Shown here: positions 45,027-53,523 of the stretch, one piece after another
Numbering within the stretch: position 1 is the first letter of the stretch
How the letters are laid out: every line of letters starts with the position of its first letter
Origin: an uncultured Campylobacter sp.
GTDB taxonomy: Bacteria; Campylobacterota; Campylobacteria; Campylobacterales; Campylobacteraceae
Length of the DNA: 64,000 bases
Reading direction: 5' to 3'
NCBI RefSeq assembly: GCF_937980635.1
Contig: NZ_CALJPG010000008.1
Location: forward strand, 66,114 to 130,113
Made by a program: the position numbers and the translations under genes
Notes under the pieces: generated by a model
The model's input: the letters and a program-made list of their open reading frames with translations, nothing else
The model's database searches: none
What the model was told of the DNA's origin: nothing

Positions 45027-46035
45027 CGAAGAAAAAGAGACCTTTTGGATCGCGTACGCCGACTTGATGGCGGGACTGCTTTTTGTTTTCGTGCTTTTAG
45101 TAGGCGGCATCATCGTCAAATACTTCCTCACGCAAAGCAACCTGCAGGAGAAAGAAAGCCAAATTTCAAGCGCGCTAGCAAGCCTGCAAAGCCAGGAGAA
45201 AAAAAGCGCCGAGCTTGAAGCGCTGAATAAAATTTTTAGCGATCAGCTCGAGAAGCTAAATATCGAAAACACCGATCTTCGCAAGCAAAATTCCATCTAT
45301 TTCATACAGATCGAAGATCTGACTGAGATGGCTGAGAAGCTGAAAAAAGAGAATTTAGACATCAACTCGCTTCTGCAAAAAGCACGCGACGACGCCAACG
45401 CTACGATCAGCCAAAATGAGCTTAAAATCGCCTTTTTGCTCAATCAGCTCACGAAGAAGGAGAGCGATTTTAATAAAATTTTACAAGACCTCAACGTCAC
45501 GAAAAACCGCATCCGCAACCTCACCGGAATGAAGGTCAAGATCATCGCCGATCTGAAGGAGAAGCTGGGCGGCAAGATCCGCATCGACAACGAAAGCGGC
45601 GCGATGACGCTAAGCTCGTCGATCCTTTTCGACAAAGGCTCAAGCGAGCTGAAAGAGAGCGCCAAAGAGACGCTCCGCTCGACGCTACAGAGTTATTTCG
45701 CCGCGCTTTTGAATAACGATGAAATTCGCGAAAATTTAGATCAGATCATCATCGAGGGGCACACGGACAGCGACGGCGGGTATTTATACAACCTCGAGCT
45801 GTCGCAAAACAGAGCGTTTGCGGTGATGGATTTCATCAACTCGTGGAATAAAGATGAGCGGCTGCAAAAATACCTCATCGCCAGCGGTCGCAGCTACACG
45901 CAGCCCGTGATGCGCAGAGGCGTCGAGGACAAGGACGCTAGCCGCCGCATCGAGATCAAATTTACTCTCTCAAACAAAGAGGCGATGGAGGAGATCAGGA
46001 AATTTTTGCAGTTCGACGCGAACGCTACGAATTAG
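45013..46035 (+). CDS. OmpA-family stator partner, MotB/ZorB-like
   Basis: 340 residues: one membrane helix (about 13-38) with an Asp at its start (WIAYADLMAGLLFVFVLL; Asp about 17), as in the ion-carrying Asp of MotB/ZorB; a coiled-coil region (about 40-175); then an OmpA peptidoglycan-binding domain (about 190-325) with SSILFDKGSSELKE, IIIEGHTDSDGG, NLELSQNRAFAVMDFI and KDASRRIEIKF. It overlaps the MotA-like gene by 14 bases, so the two are made together as a membrane ion-motive complex anchored to peptidoglycan. The load is unknown. Confidence 0.8.
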   Translation: MKTNNEEKETFWIAYADLMAGLLFVFVLLVGGIIVKYFLTQSNLQEKESQISSALASLQSQEKKSAELEALNKIFSDQLEKLNIENTDLRKQNSIYFIQIEDLTEMAEKLKKENLDINSLLQKARDDANATISQNELKIAFLLNQLTKKESDFNKILQDLNVTKNRIRNLTGMKVKIIADLKEKLGGKIRIDNESGAMTLSSSILFDKGSSELKESAKETLRSTLQSYFAALLNNDEIRENLDQIIIEGHTDSDGGYLYNLELSQNRAFAVMDFINSWNKDERLQKYLIASGRSYTQPVMRRGVEDKDASRRIEIKFTLSNKEAMEEIRKFLQFDANATN

Positions 46036-46374
46036 TAGCTCGCTCGAAATTTTAACCTGCAAAAAAGAAGGCTTAAAATTTTAAAATTCTTAAGGAATTA
46101 ACGGCTCATCTGAAATTTAAACGGCGGCAGAACGCGCCATTTTTTTTGGCGCGAATACTATGAACGGGCGGCTCGCTAAATTTTACCGTAGCCCTTACGT
46201 GGCGTTTATGTAATGCCTGCTGCGGCGGAATGGGCTTAAATTTAAAGCCTGTGCATTTTGCCGCGCCTTTAGTACTGCTGCGCGCGACCGCGACGATATA
46301 ATTCAAATTTTGACCTTTAAATTTTAAGTCGCAAATTTAAGCAGGCTTAACGGGCGGTTTTAAATTTAAACGGA
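46036..46374. other. gene-free gap between the stator pair and the Sel1 gene
   Basis: No gene is seen. It contains AAATTT-type words and a hairpin CGCGCC/GGCGCG whose loop is A plus eight T (46133-46153). The T-run lies inside the loop, so this is not a normal terminator. Confidence 0.45.
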
Positions 46375-47067
46375 TTAAAATCCTTGCTCGTTCAGCTTTT
46401 TATATTCGTCGCAACCAATTTGATCACCCAAATCGCAAGCCTTGCCGAAGTATTCCTTCGCCATACTCTTATCTTGCTTTACGCCTTGCCCGTTTGTATA
46501 TAAAATCCCGAGATTATAGCATCCGCTGCTAAATTCTAAATCACAGCTCTTAGAAAACAATTCGTTTGCTTTTTTATAATCTTGCCTTACGCCTTGTCCA
46601 TTTGTATATAAAACTCCTAGATTATAGCATCCTCTGCTATGTCCTAAACCACAAGCTTTAGAAAACAATTCGCTTGCTTTTTTATAATCTTGCCTTACGC
46701 CTTGTCCATTTGTGTATAATCCTCCAAGATTATAGCATCCTGAGCTATTTCTTAAATCGCAAGCTTTAGAATATAATTCACTTGCTTTTTTATAATCTTG
46801 CCTTACGCCTTTGCTAAATTCGTATAAAGCCCCAAGACCAAAGTACCCAAGACCATCTCCTAATCCACAAGCTTTAGAATATAATTCACTTGCTTTTTTA
46901 TAGTCTTGTTTTATGCCTTTGCCAAAATTATATGCTATGCCCAGCCTTACACATCCTGTGGCATCATTGTTATTGCATCTATTTTGAAGTTCTTTAATAT
47001 CAAAATTGTTCTGTTCTGCCGACAATAAAGCCGTCATGGCGGCTAGCACTAAAAATATCTTTTTCAT
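46375..47067 (-). CDS. exported Sel1-repeat, cysteine-rich protein (Hcp-like)
   Basis: A signal peptide (MKKIFLVLAAMTALLSAEQ) and five to six Sel1-like repeats of 36 residues, each with GQGVRQDYKKASELFSKAC and a Cys pair eight residues apart (for example KACGLGHSRGC), as in the Helicobacter cysteine-rich Hcp family, where each pair forms a disulfide. I chose the ATG at 47067, as GGAG is well placed for it; the earlier ATG at 47079 overlaps that site. DNA of the repeats is nearly identical with a 108-base period. Such proteins often bind partners at the cell surface; none is identified. Confidence 0.85.
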   Translation of the reverse strand: MKKIFLVLAAMTALLSAEQNNFDIKELQNRCNNNDATGCVRLGIAYNFGKGIKQDYKKASELYSKACGLGDGLGYFGLGALYEFSKGVRQDYKKASELYSKACDLRNSSGCYNLGGLYTNGQGVRQDYKKASELFSKACGLGHSRGCYNLGVLYTNGQGVRQDYKKANELFSKSCDLEFSSGCYNLGILYTNGQGVKQDKSMAKEYFGKACDLGDQIGCDEYKKLNEQGF

Positions 47068-47279
47068 AAGTTGCTCCATCTAAAATTTTGAGCATTTTAT
47101 TCCTTTTTTGCTTAATTTATTAAAAAATCATTCATTTTTTAAATATGTTTTATTAAGAAATATTGGATTTTTAGAAAAAAGACTTTCAAATTTCATTATC
47201 TTAGATTAGGCACAGCCGCAAGCTTAAAGGCGAAATTTAGCAAAAAGCGTTAAAATTCCAAGCATCACAAGGAGCGAAA

Positions 47280-48569
47280 ATGAAAATTTTAAAAAGCACG
47301 GACGCAAATTTCAAAGAGGAGTTCGCGAGGCTGGTGCGCCGCGGCGAGACGGATATGAGGTCTGTAATGCCCGTCGTAAGCGGCATCATCGAGGAGATCA
47401 GAGCGCGCGGCGATGAGGCGCTAGCCGAACAGATAGAGAAATTTGATAGATGGCGCGTGCAGGGCGATCTGGCTATCACGCAAGAGCAGATGAGCCGTGC
47501 GTATGAAAGCTTAACCACGGAGCTTAAAAACGCGCTACAGGTTGCATACGAGCGCATCTACGCTTATCATGAAAAACAGCTTGAGAGAAGCTGGTTTAGC
47601 TTCGATCCAAGCGGCGCGATGCTCGGGCAAAAGATCACGCCGGTAGATCGCGCGGGGCTGTATATCCCGGGCGGCAAGGCGGCGTATCCGAGCTCGCTTC
47701 TGATGAATGCGATCCCAGCAATCGTCGCGGGCGTAGAGGATATCAGCGTTTGCACTCCTGCCGTGGGCGGCGTCGTAAATGAGCTGCTGCTCGCAGCGAT
47801 GCATGTGCTGGGGATCAAAAAGGCCTACAAGGTGGGCGGCGCCAGCGCGATCGCGGCGATGGCATACGGCACGCGCACGATCGGCAAGGTCGATGTCATC
47901 ACGGGCCCCGGGAATATCTTCGTCGCAACCGCTAAAAAGCTCGTGTTTGGCGACGTGAATATCGATATGATCGCGGGCCCTAGCGAAGTGGGCATCATCG
48001 CAAACGCCGCGGCAAATCCGCGCAACATCGCTGTGGATCTGCTTAGCCAAGCCGAGCACGACGAGATCGCGAGCAGCTTTTTGATAAGCGACGATGAAAA
48101 ATTCGCTCTTGCCGTCGCAGAGCACATAGAGCGCGAACTTCCTACGCTCGCGCGTGAGCCGATCGCTCGCGCCAGCGTGCAAAACAAAGGTGCGATCATC
48201 ATCGCGCGCGATATGAACGAATGCGTGGGGCTAATGAACGAGCTTGCAGTCGAGCACCTCGAGATCGCGACCGAGAACGCCTACGAGCTGCTTCCGCGCA
48301 TACGCCATGCAGGCGCGATATTTTTGGGTCACTACACGCCAGAAGCGATGGGCGATTACCTCGCAGGTCCTAACCACACGCTGCCGACCGGCGGAAGCGC
48401 GCGGTTTTTCTCGCCTTTGGGGGTTTATAACTTCATCAAACGAAGCTCGATCATAGCGCTAAATAAGCGCGCCATAGACGAGCTCGGAGGCGCGTGCATG
48501 GCGCTAGCGGACGCAGAGGGGCTCGGCGCGCACAAAAAGTCGGTGCAAATTAGATTTGATGAGAAGTGA
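47280..48569 (+). CDS. hisD: histidinol dehydrogenase
   Basis: Last two steps of histidine synthesis (NAD and zinc dependent). Signatures: RAGLYIPGGKAAYPSSLLMNAIPA, GGASAIAAMAYGT, VITGPGNIFVATAKKLVFG, IDMIAGPSEVGIIA, DLLSQAEHDEIASSFL (zinc ligands His in AEHD) and the FLGHYTPEAMGDYLAGPNHTLPTGGSARF region. The 429 residues are typical. No other his gene lies beside it. AAGGAG precedes the ATG. Confidence 0.97.
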   Translation: MKILKSTDANFKEEFARLVRRGETDMRSVMPVVSGIIEEIRARGDEALAEQIEKFDRWRVQGDLAITQEQMSRAYESLTTELKNALQVAYERIYAYHEKQLERSWFSFDPSGAMLGQKITPVDRAGLYIPGGKAAYPSSLLMNAIPAIVAGVEDISVCTPAVGGVVNELLLAAMHVLGIKKAYKVGGASAIAAMAYGTRTIGKVDVITGPGNIFVATAKKLVFGDVNIDMIAGPSEVGIIANAAANPRNIAVDLLSQAEHDEIASSFLISDDEKFALAVAEHIERELPTLAREPIARASVQNKGAIIIARDMNECVGLMNELAVEHLEIATENAYELLPRIRHAGAIFLGHYTPEAMGDYLAGPNHTLPTGGSARFFSPLGVYNFIKRSSIIALNKRAIDELGGACMALADAEGLGAHKKSVQIRFDEK

Positions 48570-48782
48570 TTTTTACGCTGCAGCCCCAAGAGGCGGCGAG
48601 GGCGAAATTTTAAAAAGCACCAGCGGCAGTTGCGAAACCGCGAGCCGAAATTTAGAATTTAAAGACGAGTTAAATTTTAAAAAATGTAAGCATCGCGATG
48701 AGAGTAAAATTTTAAAATTTCAAAAGCGCTATAAATTTAAAAAAACGGCCGTATTTGATTAAAATTTAAGGCAAATTTACTA

Positions 48783-48804
48783 AGCGAAATGATATACTTT
48801 CGCT
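48783..48804 (+). promoter_or_regulatory. inverted repeat over the -10 box of the DUF5339 gene
   Basis: AGCGAAA (48783-48789) and TTTCGCT (48798-48804) are perfect complements flanking the -10 box TATACT (48793-48798). It lies 22 bases before the ATG at 48827. An operator or start-site hairpin are both possible. Confidence 0.45.
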
Positions 48805-48826
48805 GATTTTTTACAAGGAGAGAAAA

Positions 48827-49117
48827 ATGAAAAAATCAATTTTAGTTTTGGCTAGTTTTGGCTTTGCGCTAAGTCTTAGCGCTGCAGATCTTTCAGATAG
48901 CTGCAAAGAGTATTTCGCAGATCTTGATAAGATGGTTGATACCTACAAACAAGCTGGTCAAGAGCAGCAGGTCAAGATGTACGAGGATCAAAAAAAGCAG
49001 TCCATGGATCAGATCAGCGCACTTCCTAAGGAGCAGCAAGAGGCCACTTGCAAACAAGCTAAAGAGATATTTAAGCAGATGATGGATCAGATGAAACAAC
49101 AAGGCGCTATGAAATAA
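48827..49117 (+). CDS. small exported DUF5339-type protein
   Basis: 96 residues: signal peptide (about 1-20, MKKSILVLASFGFALSLSAA), then a helical, Gln/Lys-rich domain with two Cys (DSCKEYFADLDKMV and EATCKQAKEIF) that may form a disulfide between helices. The pattern resembles DUF5339 proteins common in Campylobacter. AAGGAG lies before the ATG and a terminator follows the stop. Function unknown; likely periplasmic. Confidence 0.75.
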   Translation: MKKSILVLASFGFALSLSAADLSDSCKEYFADLDKMVDTYKQAGQEQQVKMYEDQKKQSMDQISALPKEQQEATCKQAKEIFKQMMDQMKQQGAMK

Positions 49118-49574
49118 GCACCTTCGCGGGCACGATGATGCCCTCTTCAGTCGCGGCGATGTGATATCGTCGCGATTAATTCTTTTTAAACTCACACTTT
49201 TATTTTAAAAATTTTTAAATTTTAAAATTCGGATGTTTTATCCTCGTTGCTTTCGGGGATGCACTAAGAATTTCAAATTTGACATTCGGCTCGTTGCAGG
49301 AAGTTAAAACGAAATAAAGCGCTCGCCGTCGTTAAAATGCTCCGCAAGGCGACGCATTTTAGTGGGACGCTGCGGTGCACCAAAGATTTACGAGCCGTTT
49401 TGACGCGGCTCGAAACAGCGCCTCATCAATATGATGAATTCGAGGCTCGGTTTAAGCGTTATTTTATCGCGATTTGAAATAGCCGGGCTCATAGATAGAG
49501 CGAATTCGCGTCTCAGTTTGCCGCTCTGCCTATGAAATTTACGGCCAAAACATCTCGCAAAATCGCCTCGGATT
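49118..49574. other. gene-free stretch with several hairpins
   Basis: It begins with a terminator and contains two further perfect short hairpins: AAAATGC/GCATTTT (49334-49360) and CGAGCCG/CGGCTCG (49391-49412). No ORF is supported. A small RNA is possible but no promoter is clear. Confidence 0.4.
49151..49187 (+). terminator. terminator after the DUF5339 gene
   Basis: TCGCGGCGAT and ATCGTCGCGA form a 10-base stem with one mismatch and a 5-base loop (49151-49175), followed by TTAATTCTTTTT. Confidence 0.7.
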
Positions 49575-50192
49575 TTAATCCTTAGTAACGATCGCGCCGT
49601 TTTTTATTTCGAGCACGCAGGCATTTCTGTGCAGCTCCTTACCGGCATCTAAAGTATAGTAGTGCGTTGTTACTGTGCAGCGTAAATCGGCGTCGATGAC
49701 GAACTCCTGCTTGGCGCGCATCGGCGGCTTGCTTTTACCGCAGTGCACGTAATCGGCGTAAATTTCGCGACAATCGCTTATACGAAATACGTCGTTTAAA
49801 AGGCACATAAAAACATATTCGTGCCCGTGCTTGCTATCTTGAAAATCCCTCAGATAAAGCCTTAGCAAAATTGTTTTGGCGCTCTTTTCAGGCAAACGAC
49901 AAGCCCTTATGTCTTTGATCCTCTCCCAATACGCGCTTAGATTGTCGATTAAAAAATTCTCCTTTGCGAACGAAAACAGCTTATTTTTATCAAGTAAATT
50001 TTTATCGATAGCCGCTAAGGGCGAAATTTCTCCCGGATAGCGCATCGGCAGTTGCGCGATCGGCAGATTGTCGTAAATATCTTTCATACTCTGATAAATC
50101 TCTGGCCGCGGCGCATCGTCTCCCTTGGCTGCAGCATTTTCCATGCTGTATAGCGCAAGTAGGCACAGCAAAAATATCCACATCTGCTTCAT
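49575..50192 (-). CDS. exported protein of unknown function
   Basis: 205 residues with a signal peptide (about 1-22, MKQMWIFLLCLLALYSMENAAA). The mature part has several cysteines (RACRLP, FMCLL, SDCREIYADYVHCGKS, LRCTVTTH, NACVLEI), enough for two or three disulfides, as in periplasmic proteins. AGGGGG precedes the ATG. The end (VLEIKNGAIVTKD) looks like a beta-rich domain. No family recognised. Confidence 0.65.
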   Translation of the reverse strand: MKQMWIFLLCLLALYSMENAAAKGDDAPRPEIYQSMKDIYDNLPIAQLPMRYPGEISPLAAIDKNLLDKNKLFSFAKENFLIDNLSAYWERIKDIRACRLPEKSAKTILLRLYLRDFQDSKHGHEYVFMCLLNDVFRISDCREIYADYVHCGKSKPPMRAKQEFVIDADLRCTVTTHYYTLDAGKELHRNACVLEIKNGAIVTKD

Positions 50193-50392
50193 AACATTCC
50201 CCCTTGTTTCGGTCGCGACCTCTTTGCTTCTGATTATACTGCAAATTTTAAAGCCTTAATATGAAGAAAAAGATCAAAAATCAAAGCGCCGCTTTTACAG
50301 CCATCCTTAGCCATCTTTTTCTATTCTGCCCTTGCTTTTGGGTTAATTTAATCCGAGTCCTCTTATTCTTGTGTGAAACGGACGATGCGCGA

Positions 50393-51094
50393 TTATTCGT
50401 CATCCTGAGCCTTTTCGGTGAAGCTAACGATGTGCGGAGCTGCGATGCGCGCATAATCCTGCGCGTTTAGGATGATCGAGTGATCGAGCAAGCCCGCGTT
50501 GAAAGCGATCTCTTCAAAGCGTCCGAACAGCGACGGATCGGCGATTAGCAGTAGTTTGTTGTGAAAGCTAAACGGCGGCACCGAGCCAATGACGCAGTCC
50601 GTGAGATCGCCCACTTCATCGGGGCTTACGAGCGACGCTTTCGTGCCGCCGAGCCCCTCTGCCAAGCGCTTTAGATCGGTTTTATGATCGGCTGCGAAGA
50701 CCGCTAGGACGTAGATCCTGCCGTTTCTGCCCGCTGGTTTGTCGCTAGGAAGCTTTAGCTGCTGCGGCACGTTGGCGCAGATTTGATCGGCGGTTAAAGT
50801 TAAATTTCCATCGCAGGCGCCGTTTTTGCGGCCTTGAGCGCTCGCAACGCAGGAAGCGTCGGGGTTTTGCACGTCATCGGCGTTTGCTAAATTTAAATTT
50901 TGCGCGAAAGAAATTTGCCCGTCCTTAAAGCCCTTGATCGTGCAAACCAGTGCCTTTGCGCCTTGCCCCAGCTGTGTGCCGCGGGCTTTGGCGACCTCGG
51001 CGGAGGTGCCCGCGCTTTGGTGAGCTACTACGCGGAAGCGCGCGCCCTGCTGCGTCAAAAGCTCTTTTAAGCTTTTAAAAATTCTCTCTGACAT
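50393..51094 (-). CDS. YbaK/EbsC-type aminoacyl-tRNA deacylase with an insert
   Basis: Family proteins remove wrongly attached amino acids from tRNA. The N-terminal RFRVVAHQSAGTSAEVAKARGTQLGQGAKALVCTI and the C-terminal LAVFAADHKTDLKRLAEGLG, VGDLTDCVIGSVPPFSF and the NAGLLDHSIILNAQDY segment are typical. Between them about 65 residues (about 57-125, rich in Asn, Asp, Gln and Ala) are extra, making 233 residues against the usual 155-170. The deacylase core is intact, so I expect activity. AAGGAG precedes the ATG. Which tRNA it edits is unknown. Confidence 0.8.
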   Translation of the reverse strand: MSERIFKSLKELLTQQGARFRVVAHQSAGTSAEVAKARGTQLGQGAKALVCTIKGFKDGQISFAQNLNLANADDVQNPDASCVASAQGRKNGACDGNLTLTADQICANVPQQLKLPSDKPAGRNGRIYVLAVFAADHKTDLKRLAEGLGGTKASLVSPDEVGDLTDCVIGSVPPFSFHNKLLLIADPSLFGRFEEIAFNAGLLDHSIILNAQDYARIAAPHIVSFTEKAQDDE

Positions 51095-51278
51095 GCTATC
51101 TCCTTATTTTTTGCAAAATTATACTGAAATTTTAACCAAACGACCCATTGATGCCGAAATTCCATTCTTCGTCGTAGAATTTATCTCGCCTGCGCGCAAA
51201 TCCATTGCGCGATGAAAAATCTATTGCGCCGTAAAATTCCGCCGCGCATAAGCTCGGTCCGCCCCGCTTCTTGCGAAA

Positions 51279-51704
51279 TTATTTCATCTTGCGGATTTTA
51301 GGCTTTTTGCTCTCTACGAGTTCGTAAATTTTAAGCTCGACCTTGACGTCTTTGGGCGCTAAAATTCTAATTTCGCCCGGAGTGTAGAAAAAAGGCGCTT
51401 CAAGCTCATAATAGACCCATTTTTTTTGCTTCTCGGTTTTGCATAGCATCAGCGTTTGAGCAAGTTCGTTGCCGCCGCTAAACTCGTAATAAAGCCCGTC
51501 CGAGCCCTCTTTTTGCTCTATTTTGCCGCCGATCAGATACGCGTCGTTGCAGTCGGCTTTGATCTCTTTCGAAAAGATCGCTTCGACTTTAAATTGCTGC
51601 GGCGGCATCTTTGACGGCGTTAGCTCAAAGACGTTTAGCTGCTTCTGCGCCTCGCCGCCGAACAAAAACAGCGGCAATAGGAAAAATAAAACGCTTTTTC
51701 TCAT
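51279..51704 (-). CDS. eco: ecotin, periplasmic serine protease inhibitor
   Basis: Protects from trypsin/elastase-type proteases. After a signal peptide (about 1-17) comes FELTPSKMPPQQFKVEAIFSKEIKADCNDAYLIGGKIEQK, which lines up with ecotin QLTPxxx..LKVELxxGxxxxVDCNxxxLGGKLExK. TLMLCKTEKQKKWVYYEL aligns with the inhibitory STMMACPDGKKEKKF loop, with Leu at P1 and Met at P1'. Both disulfide cysteines are kept (ADCND and MLCKT). VYYELEAPFFYTPGEIRILAPKDVKVELKIY fits the C-terminal fold. 141 residues is shorter than in E. coli (162). Confidence 0.85.
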   Translation of the reverse strand: MRKSVLFFLLPLFLFGGEAQKQLNVFELTPSKMPPQQFKVEAIFSKEIKADCNDAYLIGGKIEQKEGSDGLYYEFSGGNELAQTLMLCKTEKQKKWVYYELEAPFFYTPGEIRILAPKDVKVELKIYELVESKKPKIRKMK

Positions 51705-51772
51705 TTTTTGCTCCTTAAAAAGATATTTTTATTCAAAATTCTAGCAAAATTTTCACTCATTAAACTGAAATT

Positions 51773-52504
51773 TCAATTGACTTCGTTTTTTCTTATAATA
51801 CAGATGACGTTTTTTAGCGCTTCCGTCTCTGATTTTAACGCCTCGCTATCGGTTTTTTGCGCGGCGCTCTTTTTGTTCGCTAAATTTTTGCTAGAGCCTT
51901 GCGACGATGTCTTTTCCTGCAAGTTTAAAGCTTTGACGGCGTCGCACGAAATTTCGCCCTGCGTCTGCGCGGTGGAAATTTCGCCGCTAGCCTCGCCAGC
52001 CTTGCTCGTGCGGCGGCTTAGCACGCTTTTGACGCTTATCTTTTCGCCTGCGTAAAACGCCTCGCAAAGCCCTCTTTGCGCCTCATAGTCCGTCACTTTG
52101 ACGCTGTCTTCTTGAAATTTGTAAAATTTCACCCGTTTTGCTCCTTGTAGCTCCTCCGCTCCGCCCCATACGTCGCTCTGCGCGTCAAGATCCGCGAGCA
52201 CAAATGCGCCGTCTGCCGCCTTATACATATTGCCAAGCCTTATCGGTATGCGTTCGCCGCTCTTTTTGGTAAGCACGAAGCCGATCTTTTCGCCATCTTT
52301 TGGGCTCTGGCGGAACTGCTTGGAGAAAAATGCCGTGAAAAATGCGATCTCCTTGGTCTCGCCGTCGGTGTCTAGGTATCTCGTCCAGCCATCTTCGGGC
52401 ACGTCGATCTCGGCGACGTCTCGTCCGTCCTTTGCGCCGCATTTTAAGCCCGCGCACCCGCTAAGCGCTAATGCCGCAAGCGCGGCTAGAAATAGGTTTT
52501 TCAT
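51773..52504 (-). CDS. predicted lipoprotein, unknown function
   Basis: 243 residues with a lipobox ALSGC (Cys about 17). The mature part begins KCGAKDGRDVAEIDVPEDGWTRYLDTDGETKEIAFFTAFFSK. From about 170 on it is low-complexity (Ser, Gln, Lys, Ala) with SSQGSSKNLANKKSAAQK. Many Cys are absent after the lipid site except RGLCEAF and EISCDAV. No family recognised. The C-terminal tail resembles the inserts in hemH and pepF in composition. Confidence 0.6.
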   Translation of the reverse strand: MKNLFLAALAALALSGCAGLKCGAKDGRDVAEIDVPEDGWTRYLDTDGETKEIAFFTAFFSKQFRQSPKDGEKIGFVLTKKSGERIPIRLGNMYKAADGAFVLADLDAQSDVWGGAEELQGAKRVKFYKFQEDSVKVTDYEAQRGLCEAFYAGEKISVKSVLSRRTSKAGEASGEISTAQTQGEISCDAVKALNLQEKTSSQGSSKNLANKKSAAQKTDSEALKSETEALKNVICIIRKNEVN

Positions 52505-52756
52505 ATTTTCCCTTCAAATAAATTTTGGCTCAAAACAGGGCGCCGCCTGCGCCTCGGCGCGTAAATTTGCACGAAATAGGGCGCGCTTGCTTGCTTTGCT
52601 GCTTGGCTTACGCTATTGCGCTTCAAGGCGTGCAAATACGCGCGATATAAGCGGTAGCGCGGAATTTTAACGTCGCTCGCGCCTTTTGCAAGCGCTTTGC
52701 GGCAAATCCGCCCGAAACCTCGTGCGTGCAAAGCCAGTATCTACGGGTTAAATTTA

Positions 52757-53104
52757 TCAAGCTGATGTCGCCCAGACGCGTAAAAAACGCTGTCCGCTCG
52801 CCTCAAACGTGCACTCCTGCCAGTCCCAGTCGTTCTCGCCGCTCATTGCAAAATTTTGAGGCTCGCCTGATAGGCCGGCCGCGCTCAAAGCGGCCGCTAT
52901 ACGCTCTTTCATAAAATCATCGGGCTCGCTCGGCGTAAATTTTTCAAATTTTATCTCGTAAAGGGAGGCGAGCCCAAAGTCCGCGCGCGCGAGCTTACTG
53001 CACTCTCGCGCGAACTCTGCCGCGCTACATTCGTGCTTTGGGGCGTAGTACCAAACCTCCAGCTCCTCGATGCTTTCGCCCCCAAATTTTATGGATTTTA
53101 TCAT
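52757..53104 (-). CDS. small soluble protein of unknown function
   Basis: 115 residues from ATG 53104 (GGGGT five bases upstream); the longer frame to 53158 adds an unlikely arginine-rich start. It reads MIKSIKFGGESIEELEVWYYAPKHECS and ends RFLRVWATSA, with WDWQECTFEASGQRF near the C-terminus. It is acidic, without a signal peptide. It lies in a cluster of unknown genes on the same strand. No family recognised. Confidence 0.5.
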   Translation of the reverse strand: MIKSIKFGGESIEELEVWYYAPKHECSAAEFARECSKLARADFGLASLYEIKFEKFTPSEPDDFMKERIAAALSAAGLSGEPQNFAMSGENDWDWQECTFEASGQRFLRVWATSA

Positions 53105-53262
53105 TTTGACCCCATTTCGATCGTCGCGGCGGTTTAAATTTCGTCGCTTAAATTTCACTTGCGCCCATACGGCGCAGGTCTTACGCGCAAGATAAAACCT
53201 TTGCTATTTGGCGCGAGTGCGCTGCGCGGTCAAATTTTAAATTTATCCGCCGCGCTTTAAAT

Positions 53263-53523
53263 TTAGACGCCGAAGTCCGCCCGCATCCCCTCTTTGCCTT
53301 TCGGCGTAAAATAGCAAACGACGTAGCAGAGTATTCGGTCTTTGCAATCGTATTTGTCTTCGAGGCCACGGGTAATGCGCGCAAACTCCTGCGGCGCTCT
53401 GCCCTCAAAGGCGCCTCGCAGCTCCTCTGCGGCGATATGTCGCGGACTAAGGAGCAGATACGCCGCGCCGCCGTCCTCATCCTCGCTTATCGCGCGTAAA
53501 ATTTCATCGCTCGCGCGAACCCG
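53263..53523 (-). pseudogene. start-less frame after an amber codon, in line with the gene upstream
   Basis: Directly after the TAG at 53526-53524 the same frame continues: RVRASDEILRAISEDEDGG to a TAA at 53265-53263, 86 codons in all, including ILCYVVCYFTPKGKEG. There is no ATG, GTG or TTG in frame near its start. It is coding-like in composition. It is either the second half of one gene broken by a nonsense change, or a readthrough part. Confidence 0.5.

Noticed and set aside
43737..46035. Calling the stator pair a full Zorya defence system
   Set aside because: No ZorC, ZorD or ZorE gene is adjacent, and the flanks are housekeeping genes.
46133..46153. Hairpin with T8 loop taken as a terminator
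   Set aside because: The T-run is in the loop, not after the stem.
46375..47079. Regular 108-bp repeats taken as CRISPR
   Set aside because: They are coding Sel1 repeats with a 36-residue period; there are no spacers.
47535..48182. 215-codon frame antisense to hisD
   Set aside because: Shadow of hisD codons; hisD is certain.
48556..48762. 68-codon plus-strand frame over the hisD end
   Set aside because: Starts inside hisD, basic low-complexity chain, no ribosome-binding site.
50261..50470. 69-codon plus-strand frame starting MKKKIKNQSAA
   Set aside because: Overlaps the 3' end of the YbaK-type gene on the other strand and has no ribosome-binding site.
52501..52731. 76-codon minus frame upstream of the lipoprotein gene
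   Set aside because: Arg-rich, no ribosome-binding site, overlaps the lipoprotein start region.
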